Shown in pieces: positions 22,938-31,361 of a DNA stretch of 52,025 nt. Source of the DNA: Clostridiaceae bacterium (lineage in GTDB: Bacteria > Bacillota > Clostridia > Oscillospirales > Butyricicoccaceae). The position numbers and the translations under genes were made by a program. Each line of letters begins with the position of its first letter. The stretch's first letter is position 1. The notes under the pieces are model-generated. The model made no database searches. It was not told where the DNA came from and worked only from the letters and a program-made list of their open reading frames with translations. The DNA is taken from the NCBI GenBank assembly GCA_009911355.1, contig QXXE01000024.1:1-52025 (forward strand), written 5' to 3'.

Positions 22938-23687
22938 TTAACAGAGTTCGTCTTCAAAGAGGTTGGTGCTGTGACGTAAGTGCTCCGCGATTGCGCATAA
23001 AAATGCCGCGTTGCTTGGCCGGGAAGAACGCGCCGTGGCATCCCCGAAATACTGGGTCAGCACCGTTTCGTCTGCCCGCGCCCACGTCCGCCCGATCACA
23101 TACCGGATATTCCGCTCAACACAGTTCGTCGATTGCCCCGTCGCATGCGCCAGATACGGATACAGCTCCTTCGTGATGCGCCCCCGCGCATTCCGGTTGC
23201 AGCACAGCCACTCTACCGCCGTGCAGCAGTCATAATAGCCGCTGATCGGCGACATGCCCAACTCCATCAGTATTTTTGAGATCCGCGCACGGATTTCCAG
23301 CTTCCGCTCACCGATCCCTTTCCGCGATATGTTTTGCCACTCCTCTATCTTGCGAAGCAGCAAATTGATATCAACCGGTTTCATCATGCAGCACGCAACG
23401 CCCAACCGCAAATATTCCTGCATCAGCTCCTGCGTGTAAAATGCCGAGAAAATAAATACGCCCGGACGGATGCCCTGCGCAATCAGCCGCTCCAGAAATG
23501 TTACGCCGTCCCCGTTCGGCACGAGTGGATTCAAAAGCATCAAATCAGCCGATTTCGCAAACACATAAGCCGCATCCAGCCGGTCCGCCTGATATACCTG
23601 CTCGATCTTGCTGCTCGCCCGCAACGCTTTTACCAACGGATCCCGGCTCGTCGGATCAGCGTCGACTACCAATACAGTTAGCTTCAT
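22938..23687 (-). CDS. spo0A: Spo0A-family regulator with degenerate receiver
   Basis: 249 residues from ATG 23687 (GGAG-AAAAAGGG upstream). The C-terminal Spo0A DNA-binding domain is clear: ISKILMELGMSPISGYYD, then RITKELYPYLAHATGQ, recognition helix STNCVERNIRYVIGRTW, and FGDATARSSRPSNAAFLCAIAEHL. It would bind 0A boxes and control sporulation entry. The receiver is atypical. The phospho-acceptor Asp is Asn-53 (DLMLLNPLVPNGDG), and the acidic pair reads D-A-D (VVDADPT). Ser-81 and Lys-103 (MMKPVD) remain. The protein may be phosphorylation-independent or a paralog of a normal Spo0A. Extra cysteines (YYDCCTAVEWLCC) are present. Its promoter region holds 0A boxes. Confidence 0.9.
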   Translation of the reverse strand: MKLTVLVVDADPTSRDPLVKALRASSKIEQVYQADRLDAAYVFAKSADLMLLNPLVPNGDGVTFLERLIAQGIRPGVFIFSAFYTQELMQEYLRLGVACCMMKPVDINLLLRKIEEWQNISRKGIGERKLEIRARISKILMELGMSPISGYYDCCTAVEWLCCNRNARGRITKELYPYLAHATGQSTNCVERNIRYVIGRTWARADETVLTQYFGDATARSSRPSNAAFLCAIAEHLRHSTNLFEDELC

Positions 23688-23769
23688 TCCCTTTTTCTCC
23701 TTGTAGTAAAAATTTTTGCCTTCCCCCTGCACCCCGAATGCACCTTGCGCCACGCCCCGCACAAGGATG

Positions 23770-24083
23770 TGTCGATTTTTGACAGTTTATCCCTATGCCC
23801 ACAATATCATGAAATCCGAAATTATGCAAGGGGAATGGTTCGGCAATTTTCGACAAGTTTGCCAAAAATAAATTTCTATCGCCTGTAAATTGCGATATTT
23901 TATCAATTTCTTATCTGTTCAAAACTTTTTGGATGCGTAATTTGTAAAACAAATTTGCGGGGACTGCCGCTTTTTATGCAGGGGCCCCATAAAAAACAGA
24001 AACTTAACGGCGTCCATGCGGCGTATGAAATAAATTCCCTGATTTGAAGTAGGATTTGCCGCCCAAGCTCCGGGATTGTCGAA
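23770..24083. promoter_or_regulatory. Spo0A (0A) boxes in the spo0A-comM intergenic region
   Basis: Perfect TTGTCGAA-type sites occur at 23849-23856 (as TTCGACAA) and 24076-24083, with a near match TGTCGAT at 23770-23776. They lie between the divergent spo0A-like and comM genes, suggesting autoregulation and possible effect on comM. The rest of the 549-bp gap is AT-rich with no gene seen. Confidence 0.6.
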
Positions 24084-24148
24084 AATTGTATGCGCCGTGC
24101 CCGGCAATACCAGCCGGCTGTTTTTTCGGCAGGTCCTGTCATTTCTTG

Positions 24149-24177
24149 TTGTAAAAAGCCGGACGATATACTATAAT
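24149..24177 (+). promoter_or_regulatory. Promoter of comM
   Basis: TTGTAA (24149-24154), 17-nt spacer, perfect TATAAT (24172-24177). Nearest 0A box lies 66 bp upstream of the -35. Confidence 0.75.
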
Positions 24178-24236
24178 AAATATACTGCTTCCGCTGCACA
24201 ACAGGCTCAGGCAGAAACGCAAAAGGGGTGGAAATT

Positions 24237-25760
24237 ATGGTCGCAGTCGTTCACGCAGCCGGCCTCTCCGGAATCGACGGATACATCGTCACAGTCGAAG
24301 GGATGCTCTCCGGGGGCCTGCCGCGCATGGATATCGTCGGGCTGCCCGATAAGGCCGTCTCGGAATCGTCCGAACGCGTGCGCGGCGCGCTGAAACAGCT
24401 GGGATATGACTGGCCAGTCTCCCGGCTGACCGTCAACCTCGCGCCCGCCGACACCCGCAAGGAAGGCCCCGTCTATGACCTTTCCATCGCGCTTGCGATC
24501 CTCGCGGTCTCCGGGCAGATGAACATGCCGCCCGAAAAAGCCGTCTTCCTCGGCGAGCTTTCGCTGACCGGCGAAATCCGCCCGGTTTGCGGGGCGCTTT
24601 CGATGGCGCTGGCCGCGCGCGACGCAGGCTTCGACACGATCTTCCTCCCCGCCGAAAACGCCGCCGAAGCCGCCTATGCCCAGGGCGTGACCGTCTACCC
24701 GGTTTCCCGGCTCAGCGAGCTGCTCGCATTCTTTGACGGCCGCACCCAGCTGACGCCCTGCCCGCCCCCCGCGCCGCCGCAGCCGATGGAAGGAACGCTC
24801 GACTTTGCCCACGTCGTCGGGCAGAGCACGGTCAAACGCGCCCTCCTCGTCGCGGCGGCGGGCGGGCACAATCTGCTCCTGTCCGGTTCGCCCGGCTCGG
24901 GCAAATCCATGATGATCAAACGCCTGCCGACCATCCTGCCGCCGTTGGCCGACAGCGAACGGCTGGAGGTGATCCGCATCTGGTCGACGGTCGGGCTGGG
25001 CGCGCAGGCTGCACGCATGGGCGGAAGGCCCTTCCGCTCGCCCCACCACAACACCTCCGCATCGGCGGTCGTCGGCGGCGGCATGAGCGGGCGCGCCCCG
25101 CGCCCCGGCGAAAGCTCGCTGGCGCACCGCGGCGTGCTGTTCCTGGACGAGTTCCCGGAGTTCCATCGCGATGTGCTCGAAGCGCTGCGCCAGCCTTTAG
25201 AGGACGGCGTGGTCACGATCTCCCGCGCAGGCGGGCGCGTCACGTATCCCGCCGCGTTCCAGCTTGCCGCCGCAATGAACCCCTGCCGCTGCGGTTGGTA
25301 CGGCACCGACCGGTGTACCTGTAAGCCCGGGCAGGTGCAGCAGTACCTGCGGCGCCTGTCCGGCCCGCTGATGGACCGCATCGACATCCAGGTCGCCGTG
25401 GAGCCAGTGAGCTATGAAGCGCTCGCGGGGCGGCGGTCGGCACAGGAGGAGTCGTCGGCGTCCATGCGGGCGAAGGTCGTCGCCGCCCGTGAGCGCCAGC
25501 TTGCCCGCCTGCCGGAAGGCGTTTCGTGCAACGCAGCGATCCCGCCGTCGATGATCGCGGAGCTGTGCCCGCTGGACGCAGCCGGGGACCGGATGCTGGC
25601 TGCTGCCTTTACACGTATGGGCCTTACGGCGCGGGCGCATGACCGGATCCTGCGGGTCGCGCGCACGATTGCCGATCTGGACGGCAGCGACGGCATCGCC
25701 CCCGCCCATCTCGCCGAAGCGCTGCAATACCGCATTGTAGACCGCACGGCAGGGGCGTAA
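24237..25760 (+). CDS. comM: YifB/ComM-family AAA+ ATPase (Mg-chelatase-like)
   Basis: 507 residues. ATG 24237 lies 8 nt after AAAAGGGG; an upstream GTG is too close to that site. An N-terminal Lon-protease-like S5 fold (1-170, VEGMLSGGLPRMDIVGLPDKAVSESSERVRGAL, NLAPADTRKEG) is followed by AAA+ with Walker A (GSPGSGKSMM), the HHNTSASAVVGGG insertion, Walker B (LFLDEFPEF), the cysteine cluster NPCRCGWYGTDRCTC, and a Mg_chelatase C-terminal domain (RAHDRILRVARTIADLDG). ComM is a hexameric helicase aiding branch migration during natural transformation. Not magnesium chelatase in a pigment sense. No competence genes adjoin it. Confidence 0.93.
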   Translation: MVAVVHAAGLSGIDGYIVTVEGMLSGGLPRMDIVGLPDKAVSESSERVRGALKQLGYDWPVSRLTVNLAPADTRKEGPVYDLSIALAILAVSGQMNMPPEKAVFLGELSLTGEIRPVCGALSMALAARDAGFDTIFLPAENAAEAAYAQGVTVYPVSRLSELLAFFDGRTQLTPCPPPAPPQPMEGTLDFAHVVGQSTVKRALLVAAAGGHNLLLSGSPGSGKSMMIKRLPTILPPLADSERLEVIRIWSTVGLGAQAARMGGRPFRSPHHNTSASAVVGGGMSGRAPRPGESSLAHRGVLFLDEFPEFHRDVLEALRQPLEDGVVTISRAGGRVTYPAAFQLAAAMNPCRCGWYGTDRCTCKPGQVQQYLRRLSGPLMDRIDIQVAVEPVSYEALAGRRSAQEESSASMRAKVVAARERQLARLPEGVSCNAAIPPSMIAELCPLDAAGDRMLAAAFTRMGLTARAHDRILRVARTIADLDGSDGIAPAHLAEALQYRIVDRTAGA

Positions 25761-25772
25761 ACAGTGGAAAAC

Positions 25773-25918
25773 CTGTAAAGTGTACATGCTTTACAGAGAA
25801 CGAAATCGCTGTGGACAACTCTGTGGACAGTGTGTATAAGTTGTGATTTCGCGGGGTTTATCCCCAAATTTTCACGGAAGGTTACAGGGAAAGTAACTAT
25901 TCTGTAACCGCCCTGTAA
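25773..25918. repeat. CTGTAA-type inverted repeats between comM and the SLH gene
   Basis: CTGTAAAG (25773-25780) pairs with CTTTACAG (25789-25796). GGTTACAG (25880-25887) pairs with CTGTAACC (25902-25909), and CCCTGTAA follows at 25911. The same hexamer heads an 11-bp inverted repeat inside the next gene (26669-26679 and 26692-26702). Possibly operator sites or structural elements. Confidence 0.5.
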
Positions 25919-26016
25919 TCTGACGAAACCATTTTGTAACTTTGAGGGGTTTTTTATGAAAGTTATCCACAGGCTGGTGCCCAGTTTATGCACAGCCCTT
26001 GTGTTTTTTATCCACA
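25810..26016. promoter_or_regulatory. Cluster of DnaA boxes
   Basis: Exact TTATNCACA sites lie at 25831-25839 (complement), 25963-25971, 25986-25994 and 26008-26016. One-mismatch sites lie at 25810-25818 (complement) and 25858-25866, with a two-mismatch site at 25822-25830. The last three perfect sites fall in the first 20 codons of the SLH gene. dnaA and dnaN are absent, so this is more likely a DnaA-titration or regulatory cluster than oriC. Confidence 0.6.
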
Positions 26017-27221
26017 GCCCTGCACAGGCGCTTGCAAACGTCGACAGCTGGGCGCAGGATGGGGTGGAGGCCGCGCGCGGCGCGGGGCTTGAGCCCGCCG
26101 TCCTCGCCGGTGCGGAGGCAGCCGCGCCGATCACCCGCGCCGAGTTCGCCGCAGTGGCGCTGGAAGCGTATAAGGCGGTTACGGGGCAGGAGCCCGCGCT
26201 GGACGCGCCCGCGGCCTTCCCGGACTGCGATGACCCGGCCGTCACAGCGGCGCTCGGGCTGGGGCTTGTCAAGGGGCGCTCGGACGGGACTTTTGCGCCG
26301 GGCGCGACGATCAACCGGCAGGAGCTATGCGTCATGCTTGCGAACACGGCGAAGGCGGCGGGCAAGCCTGCCGAGGCGGCGGGCGACCTGTCGCAATTCC
26401 CCGACGCGGGGACAGTGGATTGGTGGGCGCTCGAAGCGGTGACCGCAATGACCGATTACGGCATCGTCAGCGGGGTGTCGACCTACGGCGCGCTGAGCCT
26501 CGACCCGTTCGGCACGGCGACCCGGCAGCAGGCAATGATCCTTTCCGGGCGGTTTGTGGAAACCTTTGCGCAGGACGACCCGGAGGCCGCGCCCTGGGTG
26601 CCGGACGATCCCGAAGCGCAGGGCGAACCGCCGGAAAACGGGGGTGCGGGAACAACGCCGGAGCCCGGAATACCTGTAAAGGACAATGCCGTTACAGGTA
26701 TTTTCCCAATCACTGAGGAGGAAAAACAGCTGCTGGTGTTCGGGGAAGTGGTGGAATACTTCCAGACAGAGGCGGAAGCAGAAGCCGCAATGGCGGAAAT
26801 CGAGGTGCCGGTCTGGCGGCTGTTGGAGAGCGGCGAGAAAAAGGCTGGCACGGCGAAGCTGAAGGTACATGCGGCTCTGGGGCCGGTGCTCCAGGCGGTC
26901 TTCCAGGAGATTTTCAACGGCGAGGAACAGTTCCCAATCAAGAATATTGGCGGCTATGCGTGGCGTTCGAGCGAGCGCAGTGAGCACCGCTGGGGGACGG
27001 CAGTCGACCTCAATTGGGAGGAAAACTTCGAGGCGGAGATCGGCGAGGACGGCGAGCTGATTGCAACAACTGGAAACTACTGGAAGCCGGGCGAGGACCC
27101 GTACTCGATCCCGGAGGACGGCGACGTGGTCCGGGCATTCAAGAAGTACGGCTTTTCGTGGGGCGGCGACGCCTGGACAAGCAAGCGCGACTACATGCAC
27201 TTTTCGTACTTTGGGCGCTGA
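25956..27221 (+). CDS. Secreted SLH-domain protein with M15-type peptidase domain
   Basis: 421 residues. Signal peptide 1-27 (cut after AQALA). Three S-layer homology motifs follow (about 28-90, 88-140, 148-205; for example LGLVKGRSDGTFAPGATINRQEL), anchoring the protein to wall polysaccharide. A Pro/Glu-rich linker, then a C-terminal D-Ala-D-Ala/L-Ala-D-Glu peptidase of family M15 (zinc-site pattern SEHRWGTAVDLNW and DYMHFSYFG). It would cleave peptidoglycan cross-bridges or stem peptides outside the cell. The motif H-x6-D plus a later H is intact. ATG lies after TTGAGGGG. The signal-peptide region overlaps perfect DnaA boxes. Confidence 0.92.
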   Translation: MKVIHRLVPSLCTALVFFIHSPAQALANVDSWAQDGVEAARGAGLEPAVLAGAEAAAPITRAEFAAVALEAYKAVTGQEPALDAPAAFPDCDDPAVTAALGLGLVKGRSDGTFAPGATINRQELCVMLANTAKAAGKPAEAAGDLSQFPDAGTVDWWALEAVTAMTDYGIVSGVSTYGALSLDPFGTATRQQAMILSGRFVETFAQDDPEAAPWVPDDPEAQGEPPENGGAGTTPEPGIPVKDNAVTGIFPITEEEKQLLVFGEVVEYFQTEAEAEAAMAEIEVPVWRLLESGEKKAGTAKLKVHAALGPVLQAVFQEIFNGEEQFPIKNIGGYAWRSSERSEHRWGTAVDLNWEENFEAEIGEDGELIATTGNYWKPGEDPYSIPEDGDVVRAFKKYGFSWGGDAWTSKRDYMHFSYFGR

Positions 27222-27266
27222 CCCACTGTGACCCGCGATGTGCAGGCAGATAGAACGGCCAACAAA

Positions 27267-27313
27267 AGCGGCGCGGCTGCATCCCGTTACGGAAGCAGCC
27301 GCGCCGCTGTTCT
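27267..27313 (+). terminator. Hairpin terminator after the SLH gene
   Basis: Perfect 14-bp arms AGCGGCGCGGCTGC (27267-27280) and complement (27295-27308), followed by gttctt. Weak T-run. The remainder to 27465 shows nothing clear. Confidence 0.65.
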
Positions 27314-27465
27314 TATGAGCCGGTCTGAGATGATCCACAGTCTGTTGGTGCCGTTTCCGCTATGTTGTGCGACGTTCCCTGCGGAAAAACTGGCGGCGCA
27401 ATCCATGCATGCCGCATTACACAGGACAGGTTGCTGCCGTGTCCCGTGAGCCAAACCCAGGGCGG

Positions 27466-27789
27466 TCACTGCTTCATCAGGAACAGCTTGAGCATTTCCT
27501 CGGCCAGCCGGAGCTCGCGTTCGGTACACCGGCTTAACAGTTCCTGCACCGCCGCCGCGCTGCCCGGTTCGTAGCCCTCGCCGAACAGGATGTACTCCAT
27601 CGGCAGGTGCATTGCGCGCGAGACCTTTATCAGCGTATCAATCGACATTTGCGAGGTGCCGACCTCCAGCTGCCCGTAGTAGCCCGCCCCAATATCAGCA
27701 AGCTCGGCAAATTTCTCGCGTGTCAGCCCTAATTCGTTCCTTTTTTGCCGCAAACGCTGCCCAATTTCGGCTAATTGCTTCTTCTCCAT
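27466..27789 (-). CDS. XRE-family transcriptional regulator
   Basis: 107 residues starting MEKKQLAEIGQRLRQKRNELGLT. A Cro/CI-type helix-turn-helix spans about 8-62 (GLTREKFAELADIGAGYYGQLEVG, MSIDTLIKVSRAMHLPMEYIL), followed by a short helical C-terminus (ERELRLAEEMLKLFL) that probably dimerises. Small solo regulators of this kind occur throughout clostridial genomes. It is divergent from the DUF1266 gene, 157 bp apart, and could control it. No lysogeny genes are nearby, so a phage origin is not supported. Confidence 0.88.
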   Translation of the reverse strand: MEKKQLAEIGQRLRQKRNELGLTREKFAELADIGAGYYGQLEVGTSQMSIDTLIKVSRAMHLPMEYILFGEGYEPGSAAAVQELLSRCTERELRLAEEMLKLFLMKQ

Positions 27790-27857
27790 ACCTGAATACC
27801 GCCTTTTTACAGCTATTGTATAGCGCGAAGCCTTCTGACGGAACCTGCCATAAGATA

Positions 27858-27886
27858 TTGATTTCTGTTATGCTGTATGCTATAAT
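27858..27886 (+). promoter_or_regulatory. Promoter of the DUF1266 gene
   Basis: TTGATT (27858-27863), 17-nt spacer, perfect TATAAT (27881-27886); AAAGGAGG follows before the ATG at 27947. Confidence 0.75.
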
Positions 27887-27946
27887 AGGGGCAGGAAGCC
27901 GCGCGGGCGAAAGCGCGGGGCTGGATCAAAAGGAGGATGTGCGGTT

Positions 27947-29215
27947 ATGGCACGGTATAAAGTCAGCAACAGAAACATTTATGGGTTCAATACCCGCCCG
28001 CTCCTGACATTTGGGATCTGCATCCCGCTGATCATGGCGTTTGGGCTCGCGGTTTCTTTTTGGGTTGCGCCGCTGTTTTATGAGGGGTACGTGGCAAAAT
28101 ACACGGTGGAGGAGGGCGCGCCGGGGCACGCTTCGGCTGCGGATACGCCGGCCGCATCCTCCATCGCCGACATGGAACGGCTATCGGATGGGTTTACCTT
28201 CCAGACAACCGGCACGGTGCTGAACTATGACAAGGTGCGCGTAGGGGAGGCTATTTATCATTTTCTCACGCTGGACAGCGGGGAGCGTGTGATTGCGCAC
28301 ATCAACCGGAAGGCGCTCACGGAAACCGGGGAGGTTGGGGTTTACCGCCTGCCGGTAGGGGTCTGGCGCGAATGGGACACGCCGGAAGAGGTGCAGATTT
28401 ACACCACGCTGGCTGACAGCAGCCACTATATCGATATGTACGGCGACTATATCCCCATCGTGCCCCTGGAGGACTATTCCCACGCGATGGGCAGCCGTGC
28501 GCTGACGTGGGCGTTTGTCCTGGGGCTGATGGCGTTCCGGGTGGTTGGCGTGCGGAGATGGCGTTTCGCCCCCGCCCTCTTGGCGTCCCGGGACCCGCTG
28601 CTGCCGCGAAACGATTTGGAGTGCTGGTGCGCGGCGACATTTGCGATATGGTCGCATTCTTTTACAGGCATGGAGGGGTTCCCGCTGATCACCGGCACAC
28701 GCGGCACGCGCAAACAGGTGAAGCGGTTCCGCGAGTCGCTGGCTGAGTCATGGGGGATCCGCAGCCGCGAGGAAGGGCTCGAAACGGTGCATGAGCTGAC
28801 TGACGCGTGGGCGGGCGCGCTTGACACGGCGGGGGCTGGCTGGGATTTGTGCCGCGCAACGCAGCTGCTCGGCATGATGTACCTGGTGAAGATGATCACG
28901 CGCGACGAGCTGGACCGGGAGTTCAGCCGTGCCGGGCGCGTGATCCAGCGCAGTTTTTCCTCGTGGGACGCGCTCGTCGAAAGCTACCTTTCAGGCTTCG
29001 GGGGGTGGGTGTCTGCGACGGGGCGCGATGGGGAGCAGGAGATGCGCTTCCGGCGCGGGATTTACGAAAAACTCAAAGGGCAGCACTTTTCGGCGTACAG
29101 CATCCCGTGGAATACCGACATCAGCTGGCTGCCTGGCGTCAGCGGCGGCGGGCGCACGGTGACCAAGCAGCTGCTCAGGCACTACATGGATGATTACGGC
29201 GGCATCCACCGGTGA
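27947..29215 (+). CDS. Membrane protein with C-terminal DUF1266 domain
   Basis: 422 residues. One N-terminal membrane segment (about 19-41), an external beta-rich stretch (about 50-185), a second membrane segment (about 186-200), then a cytoplasmic domain with the DUF1266 pattern: WCAATFAIWSHSFTG, ESWGIRSREEGLETVHEL, GWDLCRATQLLGMMYLVKMITRDE and SWDALVESYLSGF. DUF1266 is of unknown biochemical role and often co-occurs with toxin-immunity or polymorphic systems; nothing here supports that. Divergent from the XRE gene. Confidence 0.8.
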   Translation: MARYKVSNRNIYGFNTRPLLTFGICIPLIMAFGLAVSFWVAPLFYEGYVAKYTVEEGAPGHASAADTPAASSIADMERLSDGFTFQTTGTVLNYDKVRVGEAIYHFLTLDSGERVIAHINRKALTETGEVGVYRLPVGVWREWDTPEEVQIYTTLADSSHYIDMYGDYIPIVPLEDYSHAMGSRALTWAFVLGLMAFRVVGVRRWRFAPALLASRDPLLPRNDLECWCAATFAIWSHSFTGMEGFPLITGTRGTRKQVKRFRESLAESWGIRSREEGLETVHELTDAWAGALDTAGAGWDLCRATQLLGMMYLVKMITRDELDREFSRAGRVIQRSFSSWDALVESYLSGFGGWVSATGRDGEQEMRFRRGIYEKLKGQHFSAYSIPWNTDISWLPGVSGGGRTVTKQLLRHYMDDYGGIHR

Positions 29216-29267
29216 ACGGGAAGCCATACTTAGGAACCACCGCGCTTTTTAGTTCCCTGCTGCCTCC

Positions 29268-29372
29268 CGCGCCGCCAGCGTCCCGCCGGTAGGCGGGGAA
29301 AGGGATTCCAAAGGGACAAGTCCCTTTGGCGCTGTCCGCGCAGGACCGCCCGCCGCGCAGGCGGACGAAACG
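29268..29372. repeat. Repeat cassette between the DUF1266 gene and deoB
   Basis: cgtcccgccggtaggcgggga, ccaaagggac-aagt-ccctttgg, gctgtccgcgcaggaccgcccgccgcgcaggcggac. Same order as at 15823-15910 and 36350-36405. Confidence 0.8.
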
Positions 29373-29393
29373 GGGGCTTTCCATAAACATAAT

Positions 29394-29431
29394 AAAGTGC
29401 GCCTGTGCGGTAAAATGCACAGGCGCACTTT
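29394..29431. terminator. Terminator of the rbsK-deoD-deoB operon
   Basis: Perfect 15-bp arms AAAGTGCGCCTGTGC (29394-29408) and complement (29417-29431). On the minus strand it follows the deoB stop by about 15 bp and ends in TTTATTAT. Confidence 0.85.
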
Positions 29432-29445
29432 GTATTTAAGCCGGT

Positions 29446-30633
29446 TTAAGTCAGCTGCCCGAGCAGCGAGTGCCCGATCGTACCATCCGGCATCGGCACG
29501 CCGAAGTTTTCCGCAACGGTCGCGCCAACCACCGCAAAGGTATCGCTGGCGCCGAGGTCGCCGCCGCCCTCCATCGCAGGGGAGTACAGCAGCAGCGGCA
29601 CGCGCTCGCGCGTGTGGTCGGTGCCCTTGTAGGTCGGGTCGTTGCCGTGGTCGGCAGTGATCAGCAAAAGGTCGTCTCCGGTCATGCGCGAAAGCAGCAC
29701 CCCCAGCTTTTCGTCGAAGCGTTCCAGCTCCTCCGCGTAGCCCTGCGGGTTGCGGCGGTGCCCCCAAAGCGCGTCAAAATCCACCAGGTTCACAAAGCAA
29801 AGGCCGCGGAAGTCCCGCCCCATGATTTCCAGCGTCTGTTCCATCCCATGCACCGAGCTTTTGGACTTGTTCGATTCCGTGAGCCCTTCACCATCAAAAA
29901 TATCGAAAATCTTGCCGACCGAAATCACATCCAGCCCCGCCTGCTTGAGCGCGTCCAACGCGGTCTTCCCGTAAGGCTTCAGCGCATAGTCGTGCCGGTT
30001 GCTGGTGCGTTTGAACGCCCCGCGCTGCCTGCCAAGATAGGGCCTTGCAATCACCCGCCCGACGCGCCATTCTTCCTTCATGGTCAGCTCGCGGGCGATT
30101 TCACAGCAGCGGTAAAGCTCGTCAAGCCCGAACGTTTCCTCGTTCCCGCAGATCTGCAGCACCGAGTCGGCCGAGGTGTACACGATCATATGCCCGGACG
30201 CGATCTCCTCTTCGCCAAGCTCGTCCAGGATTTCCGTACCGCTCGCGCTCTTGTTGCCGATCACTTTGCGGCCGGTGCGCCGTTCGAGCTCGGCAATCAG
30301 CTCCGGCGGGAAGCCGGTCTCGGTAAAGGTCTGGAAGGGCTCGGTGATGTGCAGCCCCATCATCTCCCAGTGCCCGGTCATCGTGTCCTTGCCGTTGCTG
30401 GCCTCCTCAAGAAGCATCCGGTAGCCCAGCGGCTTGCCCTCCGGCGGCAGGCCGTGCAGCGGGCGCAGGTTGGCAAGCCCCAGCCTGCGGAGGTTCGGGA
30501 TGCGCAGGCCCGCCGTTTCGGCGATATGCCCCAGCGTGTCCGCGCCCTCATCGCCGAATTTGCCCGCATCGGGCATTGCACCTGCCCCGAGCGAGTCGAT
30601 CACGATCACAAAGGCCCGTTGATACCGTTTCAT
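29446..30633 (-). CDS. deoB: Phosphopentomutase
   Basis: Interconverts (deoxy)ribose 1- and 5-phosphate, taking the product of the adjacent phosphorylase into central metabolism. 395 residues from ATG 30633, with AAGGGGG about 9 nt upstream; an ATG three codons earlier sits too close. Alkaline-phosphatase-superfamily metal motifs: [14 protein letters not shown], phospho-Thr loop [57 protein letters not shown]. Normal length. Last gene of the operon, 17 bp after deoD. Confidence 0.96.
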   Translation of the reverse strand: MKRYQRAFVIVIDSLGAGAMPDAGKFGDEGADTLGHIAETAGLRIPNLRRLGLANLRPLHGLPPEGKPLGYRMLLEEASNGKDTMTGHWEMMGLHITEPFQTFTETGFPPELIAELERRTGRKVIGNKSASGTEILDELGEEEIASGHMIVYTSADSVLQICGNEETFGLDELYRCCEIARELTMKEEWRVGRVIARPYLGRQRGAFKRTSNRHDYALKPYGKTALDALKQAGLDVISVGKIFDIFDGEGLTESNKSKSSVHGMEQTLEIMGRDFRGLCFVNLVDFDALWGHRRNPQGYAEELERFDEKLGVLLSRMTGDDLLLITADHGNDPTYKGTDHTRERVPLLLYSPAMEGGGDLGASDTFAVVGATVAENFGVPMPDGTIGHSLLGQLT

Positions 30634-30650
30634 GCCTTGCATCCCCCTTC

Positions 30651-31361
30651 TTACGCAATCTCAAGCGCCAGCTTCATCATATCCCGGAAACTGGTCTGGC
30701 GTTCCTCGGCAGACAGGGACTCCCCGCGCAGCGGCGCGTCCGAAACCGTCAGCAGGCAGAGCGCCCGCTTGCCGGCGCGCGCCGCGTTGAGGTAGAGCGC
30801 CGCCGCTTCCATCTCAACGGCGAGCACCCCCATTTTACGCCATTTTTCGAGCGCCCCGCCGTCATCTGAATAAAACACGTCGCTGGACAGGATATTCCCG
30901 GCAACCGTGCGGATGCCAAGCCGCTCCCCGGCCTCCGCGGCCGCGCGGGCAAGATCGAAGTCAGCGATGGGGGCGAACACCCCCGGCAGGCCGAACTGTG
31001 CCGCATAGTTGGAATCGGTGCTCGCGCCGACGCCGATGACCACGTCGCGCAGGTCCGCGCGGTCGTTCAGCGTGCCCGCCGTACCGATACGGATAATCTG
31101 CTGCACATCATAAAAATGGAACAGCTCATACGTATACAGCCCGACCGAGGGCATCCCCATGCCGCCGCCCATGACGGTGACGCGCTTGCCCTGGTAGCTG
31201 CCGGTGAACGCCAGCATGTTGCGGATGGTGTTGACACAGGCCGCGTCCTCGAGCCAGGTCTCCGCAATGAATTTTGCCCGCAGGGGATCGCCGGGCATCA
31301 GCATGGTCGGCGCAATTTCGCCTTGCTTTGCACCAATGTGCGGGGTTGGGACCTTTGCCAT
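30651..31361 (-). CDS. deoD: Purine nucleoside phosphorylase, DeoD type
   Basis: Hexameric enzyme splitting purine (deoxy)nucleosides with phosphate into base and pentose 1-phosphate. 236 residues. Of two adjacent ATGs, the one at 31361 lies 7 nt from AAAGGAGG and is preferred. Motifs: [63 protein letters not shown], and TVSDAPLRG with the catalytic Asp. The start overlaps the rbsK stop, so translation is probably coupled. Confidence 0.96.
   Translation of the reverse strand: MAKVPTPHIGAKQGEIAPTMLMPGDPLRAKFIAETWLEDAACVNTIRNMLAFTGSYQGKRVTVMGGGMGMPSVGLYTYELFHFYDVQQIIRIGTAGTLNDRADLRDVVIGVGASTDSNYAAQFGLPGVFAPIADFDLARAAAEAGERLGIRTVAGNILSSDVFYSDDGGALEKWRKMGVLAVEMEAAALYLNAARAGKRALCLLTVSDAPLRGESLSAEERQTSFRDMMKLALEIA

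Noticed and set aside
22466..23041. Long open frames (90-190 codons) on both strands across the 41-bp repeats
   Set aside because: They arise because a 41-bp period keeps all frames open. The proteins are pure repeats and lack ribosome-binding sites.
25810..26016. Chromosomal origin oriC
   Set aside because: No dnaA, dnaN or rpmH nearby; an origin is possible but unsupported.
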